Below are positions 15,650 through 20,355 of a DNA stretch of 20,355 nt, piece after piece. Made by a program: the position numbers and the translations under genes. The DNA is taken from NCBI GenBank assembly GCA_022563135.1, contig JADFNZ010000010.1, positions 1-20,355 on the forward strand. Direction: 5' to 3'. Under the pieces are notes generated by a model that saw only the letters and a program-made list of their open reading frames with translations, did not search any database and was not told the origin of the DNA. Position 1 is the stretch's first letter; each line of letters starts with the position of its first letter. Source of the stretch: Chloroflexota bacterium (GTDB lineage Bacteria > Chloroflexota > Dehalococcoidia > DSTF01 > RBG-16-68-14).

Positions 15650-16450
15650 ATGGCAACGGCACCTTCCTGGGCCCTGATTCTAGGCGCGTCGAGTGGCTTC
15701 GGGGAGGCGGCTTCCCTGGAGCTGGCACGCACGGGCTACAACATCTTTGGCGTACACCTGGACCTACGCTCCACGATCGCCAATGCGGAACGCATCCAGG
15801 AGGAGATCCGCTCGCACGGACAGCAGGCGGTCTTCTTCAACATCAACGCCGCGGACGAAGGCAAGCGCACCCGGGTCATCGAAACGATGCAGGAACGGCT
15901 GCAAGAGGACGGCGACGGCGCCTACGTCCGGGTCCTGCTGCACTCCCTCGCCTTCGGCACGCTCTTGCCCTTCGTGGGAGAGTCTCCGAAGGACGTGATG
16001 AGCCAGCGCCAGATGGATATGACCGTGGACGTGATGGCCCACAGCCTCGTCTACTGGGCCCAGGACCTCTGCGCGCGAAACCTCCTCCGCCGCGGCAGCC
16101 GGATCTTCGCCATGACCAGCTCCGGTGCGACGAGGGTGATCAACGCGTACGGCGCGGTCTCCGCGGCCAAGGCCGCGCTGGAGTCGCACATCCGCCAGCT
16201 CGCGTTCGAGCTGGCGCCGCTCGGCATCACCGCGAACGCGATCCGCGCGGGCGTGACCAACACGCCGGCCCTCCAGCGCATCCCCGCGGGCGCCGCGCTC
16301 CTCGCGCGCGCAAAGGAGTTCAACCCCTCCGGCCGGACGACGACGCCCGAGGATGTGGCGCGGGCCATCGCCGCGCTGTCAGACGAACGGCTCGCCTGGA
16401 TGACGGGCAACGTGATCGGCGTCGATGGCGGGGAAGATCTCACGGCCTGA
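15650..16450 (+). CDS. Short-chain dehydrogenase/reductase, FabL/FabI-like enoyl-ACP reductase
   Basis: This is a 266-residue Rossmann-fold oxidoreductase. The cofactor loop is GASSGFG (residues 12-18). The active-site Tyr and Lys are Y167 and K174, spaced Y-x6-K, with SS at 157-158 upstream. This is the spacing of enoyl-ACP reductases (FabI, FabL) rather than the Y-x3-K of most SDRs, and LLHSLAFG (97-103) resembles the FabI HS-hydrophobic-AF segment. The C-terminal half (AYGAVSAAKAALE, NAIRAGVTNTPAL, IGVDGG) is close in pattern to FabL of Bacillus, which performs the last step of fatty-acid elongation with NADPH. A strong GGAGGAG lies 8 bases before the ATG, and the gap from the preceding gene is 38 bases, so it may be cotranscribed with galU. 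The exact substrate is inferred. Confidence 0.85.
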   Translation: MATAPSWALILGASSGFGEAASLELARTGYNIFGVHLDLRSTIANAERIQEEIRSHGQQAVFFNINAADEGKRTRVIETMQERLQEDGDGAYVRVLLHSLAFGTLLPFVGESPKDVMSQRQMDMTVDVMAHSLVYWAQDLCARNLLRRGSRIFAMTSSGATRVINAYGAVSAAKAALESHIRQLAFELAPLGITANAIRAGVTNTPALQRIPAGAALLARAKEFNPSGRTTTPEDVARAIAALSDERLAWMTGNVIGVDGGEDLTA

Positions 16451-16451
16451 C

Positions 16452-16467
16452 CGCGGTGTCCACCGCG
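16452..16467 (+). other. Stem-loop after the FabL-like gene
   Basis: CGCGGT pairs with ACCGCG around a GTCC loop, starting 2 bases after the stop codon. There is no T-run. It may mark an mRNA 3' end before the next promoter. Confidence 0.35.
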
Positions 16468-16475
16468 CGCGCTCC

Positions 16476-16504
16476 TTGACCGTATCTACGCCAGCGGTGA
16501 GAAT
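16476..16504 (+). promoter_or_regulatory. Promoter for the SOD-like lipoprotein gene
   Basis: TTGACC (16476-16481, five of six) lies 17 bases before GAGAAT (16499-16504, four of six). The predicted start near 16511 gives a leader of about 40 bases ending in a strong GGAGGAGG. Confidence 0.5.
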
Positions 16505-16552
16505 CAGCTTGTCTAGCACTCAGCAAGCGAGCACTAGTTGGAGGAGGAACTC

Positions 16553-17047
16553 GTGCGAAAGAACAGACTGCTCATTCTGGTAGGCATCATGATCGCGGTG
16601 TTCGCCATCGCCGCCGTCGCCTGCGATGACGACGATGACGACGACGATGACGTATCGCCCACCGCCACTGTCGCCGACGACGGCGATGGAAACGGCGCGG
16701 TAACGACACTGAGCGCACTCATCACTGGTGTTGATGATGCAGGCATCACAGGCTCGGCGACACTGACGGAGGAGAACGGTGTAGCAAGCATCGCGCTCAC
16801 CGTACTAGGGCTCCCCCCGGGGCCGCACGCGAACCACGTGCACCACGGAACGTGCGCTGCGCAGGGTGAGATCCACGTAACCCTTCAGGAGCTCCAAGCC
16901 GATGATAACGGAGACGCCGCGGGAACGACGAGCGCGGAGCCTCCTGCCGTGGATCCAAGCTTCCCCCTGAGCCACTTCGAGCAGGGTCATTACGTTGCCA
17001 TCCACGCGGACGATTTCGCCGTGATCGCCTGCGGAGACGTCGTATAG
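16553..17047 (+). CDS. Small secreted lipoprotein with reduced Cu/Zn-SOD-like beta domain
   Basis: The 164-residue product has a basic start, a hydrophobic stretch (6-23) and a relaxed lipobox AVAC with Cys at 24, immediately followed by nine Asp residues and an acidic, Gly-rich linker. The folded part (about 50-164) contains LPPGPHANHVHHGTC (H92, H95, H97, H98, C101) and HYVAIHADD (H146, H151), then ACGDV (C160). These echo the Cu/Zn superoxide dismutase pattern: the HxH copper ligands, the single His before ADD, and the two disulfide cysteines. The zinc loop is missing. It may be a copper-binding or structural SOD/CHRD-like domain; dismutase activity is not implied. I chose GTG 16553 because GGAGGAGG at 16540-16547 sits 5 bases upstream; a TTG five codons earlier would overlap that site. 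It is likely transcribed alone from its own promoter and anchored outside the membrane. Confidence 0.75.
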   Translation: MRKNRLLILVGIMIAVFAIAAVACDDDDDDDDDVSPTATVADDGDGNGAVTTLSALITGVDDAGITGSATLTEENGVASIALTVLGLPPGPHANHVHHGTCAAQGEIHVTLQELQADDNGDAAGTTSAEPPAVDPSFPLSHFEQGHYVAIHADDFAVIACGDVV

Positions 17048-17070
17048 GGGCCGAGGGCTAGCGAGAGCCT

Positions 17071-17103
17071 CCGTCTGCCCGCCGCCATGCGGCGGGCGGA
17101 CGG
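17071..17103 (+). other. Strong 15-bp stem-loop between the lipoprotein and nitroreductase genes
   Basis: Fifteen base pairs (one G-T wobble) enclose a 3-base CAT loop, starting 24 bases after the lipoprotein stop. The stem is almost entirely G and C. There is no T tract on either side, so it is terminator-like but not a standard intrinsic terminator. It could act with Rho or protect the mRNA 3' end. Confidence 0.55.
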
Positions 17104-17177
17104 TGCGTGGCGCGCGACGAGCGCCGGTTGCGCGAGGTCCGCCGGCGGAGCTTCGGCGGGCGGAAAGGAGAACGAGC

Positions 17178-17966
17178 ATGGAGTTTAAGGAGGTCATCGG
17201 ACGCAGACGCTCCATCAGGTTCTTCGAGCCGGAGAAGCCCGTTGAGCGGGAGAAGATCCAGACGATCCTGGAGGCCGCCAGGCTCGCCTCCTGCGCCGTC
17301 AACGCTCACTGGGCGAAGGCGATCGTCATCGAGCGCGACAAGCTCCCTGAAGAGAAGCTGGAGCGGCTGAAGACGCCGGTGGCTGCGCTCAACATCGAGC
17401 TCGCGCCGGTCCACATCTACTGGTACGCGGACCTGAGCGTAGTGACGCGCATCGAGGGCAGCCGGCTCAAGGAGCTGGTCGACGTAGGAGCACTCGCCCC
17501 TACCCATGGCTGGAGCCACAAGTTCGTCGACGAGTTCGTCTATCCGCAGATCCTCAAGCCGATGACCGAAGGGCCGGGCTACCCCGTCGGCGCCGCCACG
17601 GACGCGGGCGTCGCGATGTGCCAGGCCCTGCTCACGGCCTTCGACGAGGGGCTGGGCGCCTGCCTCAGCTCCTTCAACCCGGCCATCGCCAAGGAGCTTT
17701 TCAACGTGCCAGACGCGTGGATCCCCCTCTACGTCCTGCTCGTCGGCTATCCGGCGGAGTCCTGGGACGCCGGCGGACAGCGGCCAAGACCGCCCTTTGA
17801 AGAGCAGTACTTCGAGGGCGAGTACGGCAAGCCGTTCCAACGCGACGATGCGGTGGTAGAGAAGCTGAAGGCCGCCAAGATGATCCAGCCGCCTGCCACG
17901 CCGAACAATCCTGAGCGGATCGAGGAGATCAAGCGGCTGGCGGAACGGCTGGGCCTGCCGCTCTAG
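17178..17966 (+). CDS. Nitroreductase family protein
   Basis: This is a 262-residue member of the FMN-dependent nitroreductase superfamily, which reduces nitro compounds, quinones or flavins with NAD(P)H. The hallmark N terminus is FKEVIGRRRSIRFF (residues 3-16), where the arginines contact the FMN phosphate. It is followed by IQTILEAARLASCAVNAHWAKAIVI and, in the second half, the family's helix-strand GLGACLSSF and PLYVLLVGYPAE. The physiological substrate cannot be read from sequence. I chose the ATG at 17178, 7 bases after AAAGGAG, over an open extension of 25 codons that overlaps a GC-rich hairpin region. It is followed 5 bases later by a small ORF on the same strand, so the two may be cotranscribed. 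Confidence 0.88.
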   Translation: MEFKEVIGRRRSIRFFEPEKPVEREKIQTILEAARLASCAVNAHWAKAIVIERDKLPEEKLERLKTPVAALNIELAPVHIYWYADLSVVTRIEGSRLKELVDVGALAPTHGWSHKFVDEFVYPQILKPMTEGPGYPVGAATDAGVAMCQALLTAFDEGLGACLSSFNPAIAKELFNVPDAWIPLYVLLVGYPAESWDAGGQRPRPPFEEQYFEGEYGKPFQRDDAVVEKLKAAKMIQPPATPNNPERIEEIKRLAERLGLPL

Positions 17967-17971
17967 CCTCC

Positions 17972-18343
17972 GTGGCCGAACGCCAGCGGCTCACCGACTC
18001 TGCCGCGGTGGAGACGTGGCTGGCCGGCCTCCGTCAGCACTGGGGCGGCGACCCTGAACGCGACGATCCAGAACGCCTTGAGATTCTCGAGGCGTTCTGC
18101 GCGTTCGCCGAGAGAGACCCCGACGCGATCATCGACGAGTGCGTGCGCGTGCGTGACGGCGGGAAGACGATCCGGGCGAAAGGACGCCGCCGCTACGCCG
18201 GCCTGATCGCGAAGTTCCAGTCGCAGGTGGAAGGGCCTCGGCTGAGACGGGCGAAGTGGGGCAACACCATCCGGAGCTTCCTCATCCACAACGGCGTGTT
18301 GTTCCAGTCCGGCCTCCAGGCCGGCGAGGGCTCGCGGGATTAG
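17972..18343 (+). CDS. Uncharacterised small charged protein
   Basis: This is a 123-residue protein of no family I recognise. It is mostly helical by composition, with ILEAFCAFAERDPDAIIDEC, a basic stretch KTIRAKGRRRYAGLIAKFQ, and KWGNTIRSFLIHNGV near the end. This pattern weakly recalls the SAM-like core-binding domain at the N terminus of tyrosine recombinases, but no catalytic domain follows, so I do not call it an integrase. There are no membrane segments or Cys clusters. It starts with GTG 5 bases after the nitroreductase stop, with no clear Shine-Dalgarno, which suggests coupling to that gene. Its stop interleaves tail-to-tail with that of the SWIM gene on the other strand (18340-18343). 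Codon use is like its neighbours, which supports real coding. Confidence 0.6.
   Translation: MAERQRLTDSAAVETWLAGLRQHWGGDPERDDPERLEILEAFCAFAERDPDAIIDECVRVRDGGKTIRAKGRRRYAGLIAKFQSQVEGPRLRRAKWGNTIRSFLIHNGVLFQSGLQAGEGSRD
18309..18324 (+). other. Stem-loop at the end of the convergent gene pair
   Basis: CCGGCCT pairs with AGGCCGG around two bases, inside the last codons of the 17972 gene and just beyond the SWIM gene stop on the other strand. It could serve convergent transcripts, but no T-run follows. Confidence 0.25.
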
Positions 18344-18606
18344 GCCGGCTCGGTGACAGGCTGCGAGCGCAGCGCGCTACGCGGCAGCATCCCCTCCATA
18401 ATGCGTTCCAGGGCCATGGTGTGGGCGCAGGCGCCCCAGCCGACGAAGAAGTCGCAGTTACAGCGCCACGTGTCCTCCGTGAGCGAGACCTCGTGGCGGT
18501 CGTTCTCGCCATCGAACTCCACGCGCAAGCCGCGGACGTGGATACGGCTTCGCTCCTGAGCGTAGCGCTTCGCCTTTTCGATCTTCCCGATGAGGCCAGA
18601 GTTCAT
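18340..18606 (-). CDS. Small SWIM zinc-finger protein
   Basis: This 88-residue protein has the SWIM motif C-x-C-x8-C-x-H at C49, C51, C60 and H62 (WRCNCDFFVGWGACAHTMA). SWIM domains bind one zinc and are found in DNA- or protein-binding proteins such as MuDR transposases, SWI2/SNF2 ATPases and Sws1, a recombination factor. Here it is a stand-alone domain with a basic helical N terminus (IEKAKRYAQERSRIHVRG), so DNA or RNA binding is plausible but not shown. The ATG at 18606 is preceded by AAAGGAG about 10 bases upstream. A strong minus-strand promoter lies at 18747-18719, with a terminator-like hairpin in between, so expression may be controlled by attenuation. The stop codon overlaps that of the convergent plus-strand ORF. 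Confidence 0.8.
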   Translation of the reverse strand: MNSGLIGKIEKAKRYAQERSRIHVRGLRVEFDGENDRHEVSLTEDTWRCNCDFFVGWGACAHTMALERIMEGMLPRSALRSQPVTEPA

Positions 18607-18630
18607 CTAGCACCCCTCTCCTTTCAGGCG

Positions 18631-18664
18631 AAAATAAATCGGCACCGGATATTATTCCGGTGCC
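18631..18664 (-). terminator. Intrinsic terminator or attenuator hairpin
   Basis: A perfect 9-bp stem, TCCGGTGCC/GGCACCGGA with a 6-base AT-only loop (18664-18641), is followed on the minus strand by GATTTATTTT. On the plus strand no T-run follows. It can end nadE readthrough or, since a promoter lies upstream of it, end a short RNA or attenuate the SWIM gene. Confidence 0.6.
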
Positions 18665-18712
18665 AACGTTCACACAACCAAGAGAAGGCAGGACATCGCA
18701 CAAACCCCTCTA
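18631..18712 (-). ncRNA. Candidate small RNA or regulatory leader upstream of the SWIM gene
   Basis: Transcription from the promoter at 18747-18719 would start near 18712 and reach the hairpin and T-rich tract ending near 18631, giving an RNA of about 80 bases. No convincing small protein is encoded in it. It could be a free small RNA or the attenuated leader of the SWIM mRNA. No known RNA family was recognised. Confidence 0.3.
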
Positions 18713-18718
18713 TTCATT

Positions 18719-18747
18719 ATTCTACGCGTCGCGAGCGATGCCGTCAA
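18719..18747 (-). promoter_or_regulatory. Strong sigma70-type promoter on the minus strand
   Basis: TTGACG (18747-18742, five of six) and TAGAAT (18724-18719, five of six) are exactly 17 bases apart. It starts 22 bases after the nadE stop and is the best-scoring promoter-like pair I found in the window. It points towards the hairpin at 18664-18641 and the SWIM gene. Confidence 0.6.
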
Positions 18748-18768
18748 GCCGGTACATCCCGCTTGCGA

Positions 18769-20079
18769 CTATAGCGAGTCGCGATAGCGATTGGCGATCG
18801 GTAGCCGTCGATCTCGGCCGAACGCGCGCGGCGTGATCTTGACGCCCGGAGGCGCCTGCCGCCGCTTGTACTCGTTCCTATCGACCATTTCCAGCACGCG
18901 TTGTACCAAGGCCGCATCGTGGCCCGAAGCGACGATCTCCTCCAAGCTACGGTCCTCCTCCACGTACGCCTCAAGGATCGGGTCGAGCTGTTCGTAGGGA
19001 GGCAGGCTGTCCGTGTCGAGCTGCCGGGGCCGCAACTCAGCGGACGGCGGCTTCTCGATCGAGCTGCGTGGAATCAGGTCCCGCCCGGCGACGCGGTTGC
19101 GGTGCTCGGCCAGACGATAGACCAGCATCTTCGGCACGTCCTTCAGGACCGCAAACCCGCCCGCCATGTCTCCATAAAGTGTGCAGTAGCCCGCCGCGTA
19201 CTCGCTCTTGTTCCCCGTCGTGAGCACCCACGAGCCGAAGGTGTTGGAGAGAGACATGAGCACGTTGCCGCGGATGCGGGCCTGCACGTTCTCCTCCGCC
19301 GTGCCCACCCGGCGCCCCGCGAACGGACGCTCCAGCATCTCCATGAACGCCGCGTGCGCCGGTTCGATCGGGATGATCAGCAGCTCGATGCCCAGATTCT
19401 CCGCGAGCTGCTTCGCGTCCGCGAGCGATCCCTCAGATGAGTAGCGCGACGGCATCGACACGCCCACGACCTGCTTCTCCCCGAGGGCGTCCGCCGCGAT
19501 GGCGGCCACCAGGCTGGAGTCGATGCCGCCCGAGAGGCCGATCAGCGCGCTCTCGCAGCCCGCCTTCGCCCAGTAGTCCCGCGTGCCGGTCACGAGCGCC
19601 GCGTACACCTCCGCCTCCGGGCCCAGCGGCTCCGCAATGCGGACGGCCAGGGGCGGCTTCTGCGTCGCAGCCGGCGCGGTAGAGACCTCGATACGCGGAC
19701 AACGCTCACCGTCGCCAGCAGCGAGCTTCTCTTCGCCGCCGTATGGGTCGTGCCGCCGCGTTTCGTGTATGGCCGCTACGTCCAGGTCGCAGACGAGCAG
19801 CTCCTCCTCAAACTGAGCCGAGCGGGCGACGACCTCGCCGTGCTCGTCCAGGACCACGCTGCCGCCATCGAAGACCAGCTCGTCCTGCCCGCCAACGAGG
19901 TTGAGGTAGCAGACGATCACGGCGTTGTCGCGCGCCCGTCCGGCGAGCATCTCCTCCCGCGACGCCCTCTTCCCCGCGTGATACGGAGAGCCGTTGATGT
20001 TGATGATCACCTCCGCGCCGGCCTGCGCCTGAGCGCGGCACGGTCCGTGCGGATACCAGATGTCCTCGCAGATGTTCAC
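18769..20079 (-). CDS. nadE: NAD+ synthase, glutamine-dependent type, lacking the N-terminal part of its glutaminase domain
   Basis: NadE makes NAD+ from deamido-NAD+, ATP and ammonia or glutamine. The C-terminal synthetase domain is complete: PP-loop [19 protein letters not shown] with [34 protein letters not shown], and the end motif [11 protein letters not shown]. Ahead of it is only the second half of a nitrilase-type glutaminase domain, beginning near NICEDIWYP, which holds the catalytic Cys. The expected first 120 or so residues, with the catalytic Glu and Lys, are absent. Upstream in frame, family-like sequence (LPAYG to [10 protein letters not shown]) continues to about 20150, then a stop occurs at 20190-20188, so the GTG at 20079 is simply the first available start. 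The gene is either a decayed or rearranged copy, an ammonia-only enzyme, or cut by an assembly join. Confidence 0.85.
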   Translation of the reverse strand: MNICEDIWYPHGPCRAQAQAGAEVIININGSPYHAGKRASREEMLAGRARDNAVIVCYLNLVGGQDELVFDGGSVVLDEHGEVVARSAQFEEELLVCDLDVAAIHETRRHDPYGGEEKLAAGDGERCPRIEVSTAPAATQKPPLAVRIAEPLGPEAEVYAALVTGTRDYWAKAGCESALIGLSGGIDSSLVAAIAADALGEKQVVGVSMPSRYSSEGSLADAKQLAENLGIELLIIPIEPAHAAFMEMLERPFAGRRVGTAEENVQARIRGNVLMSLSNTFGSWVLTTGNKSEYAAGYCTLYGDMAGGFAVLKDVPKMLVYRLAEHRNRVAGRDLIPRSSIEKPPSAELRPRQLDTDSLPPYEQLDPILEAYVEEDRSLEEIVASGHDAALVQRVLEMVDRNEYKRRQAPPGVKITPRAFGRDRRLPIANRYRDSL

Positions 20080-20194
20080 GCCGACAGGGACGCCGGCGAT
20101 CTCGAAGACGGGCGCGTCGACGTGGTTGAGGGCCCCATAGGCAGGAAGCTCCAGGAATTGAAACGGACGTGCCAGGCCATCCGGGAATCACGCT
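20080..20194 (-). pseudogene. Remnant of nadE glutaminase domain and breakpoint
   Basis: In the nadE frame, 20148-20080 encodes [23 protein letters not shown], like the middle of the nitrilase domain but shorter than usual by several residues after LPxYG. Beyond about 20150 the similarity ends, and an in-frame TGA lies at 20190-20188. No initiation codon occurs between it and 20079. The other two minus-strand frames do not restore the missing part, so a simple frameshift does not explain it. Confidence 0.5.
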
Positions 20195-20355
20195 GTGGCT
20201 GAGCAGCAGGCCTGCGCCCAAGACGTGAGTTTCCTTGTCCCCGACTGGGACGACCGCGTCGACTCAGGGTTCAAGTTCGATCGCGACGAATGGTCTGGTA
20301 GCAAACCCGAGGACCGTGAAGACAAATACGCTCACCAGCTCTTCGACAGCGGTCC
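20195..20355 (+). CDS. 5' end of an unrecognised ORF, cut by the window end
   Basis: An open frame starts with GTG at 20195 (GGGAA 7 bases upstream) or at the in-frame GTG at 20225, and runs to the end of the window. The visible 53 residues contain FLVPDWDDRVDSGF and EDREDKYAHQLF, hydrophilic and rich in Asp and aromatic residues. Codons favour G or C at the third position, though less than the neighbouring genes. I recognise no family. It is divergent from nadE, and its start lies beside the point where nadE loses similarity. Confidence 0.45.
   Translation, partial: MAEQQACAQDVSFLVPDWDDRVDSGFKFDRDEWSGSKPEDREDKYAHQLFDSG

Noticed and set aside
16625..16651. A GAT/GAC run that might be a sequencing artefact
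   Set aside because: The frame stays open with a coherent lipoprotein before and after it, and Asp/Glu-rich linkers after a lipobox are plausible.
17972..18343. Truncated tyrosine integrase
   Set aside because: Only a short segment resembles the core-binding domain. There is no catalytic R-H-R-Y domain, attachment site or flanking repeat nearby.

Overview
The window is GC-rich bacterial DNA, densely coding, and most likely from the phylum Chloroflexota. No rRNA marker is present. The assignment rests on an adjacent pair of genes from the Chlor_Arch_YYY (DUF2298, TIGR03662) and TIGR03663/Agl23-like families, whose known range is mainly Chloroflexi and some archaea, and on the general character of the other proteins. 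GTG and TTG starts are common, and several promoters with sigma70-type hexamers stand out as AT-richer islands.

Layout. (1) 37-1302, minus: a tRNA CCA-adding nucleotidyltransferase. (2) 1303-1672: a divergent intergenic region with a good promoter and a long hairpin-bearing leader for rnc. (3) 1673-7232, plus: rnc, smc and ftsY, a classical bacterial housekeeping cluster (RNase III, chromosome condensation, SRP receptor). (4) 7302-13303, plus: two large membrane proteins overlapping by ATGA, a YYY-motif DUF2298 protein and an Agl23/GT39-like protein whose C terminus is fused to a six-repeat NHL beta-propeller. (5) 13407-16450, plus: galU, an unrecognised two-part protein (Rossmann/amidotransferase-like N half, nuclease-like C half), and a FabL-like short-chain reductase. 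(6) 16553-17966, plus: a small lipoprotein with a reduced Cu/Zn-SOD-like domain, then a nitroreductase. (7) 17972-18606: a short unrecognised ORF converging on a small SWIM zinc-finger gene. (8) 18607-20355: a short AT-rich regulatory region, a minus-strand nadE that lacks most of its glutaminase domain, and the beginning of an unrecognised plus-strand ORF running off the window.

How the parts may work together. Regions 4 and 5 read as a cell-surface sugar module: GalU makes UDP-glucose in the cytoplasm, while the YYY/Agl23 pair look like polyprenol-sugar-handling or glycosyl-transferring membrane proteins with extracytoplasmic domains. The NHL propeller would face outwards. This is inference from family and adjacency. 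Most of the rest is housekeeping.

The points most worth a second look are the YYY/Agl23-NHL pair; the promoter-hairpin-T-rich unit at 18631-18747, which could be a small RNA or an attenuator in front of the SWIM gene; the broken 5' end of nadE, which may be a real truncation or an assembly join; and the orphan protein at 14286-15611. I saw no CRISPR array, insertion sequence, tRNA, rRNA or prophage.
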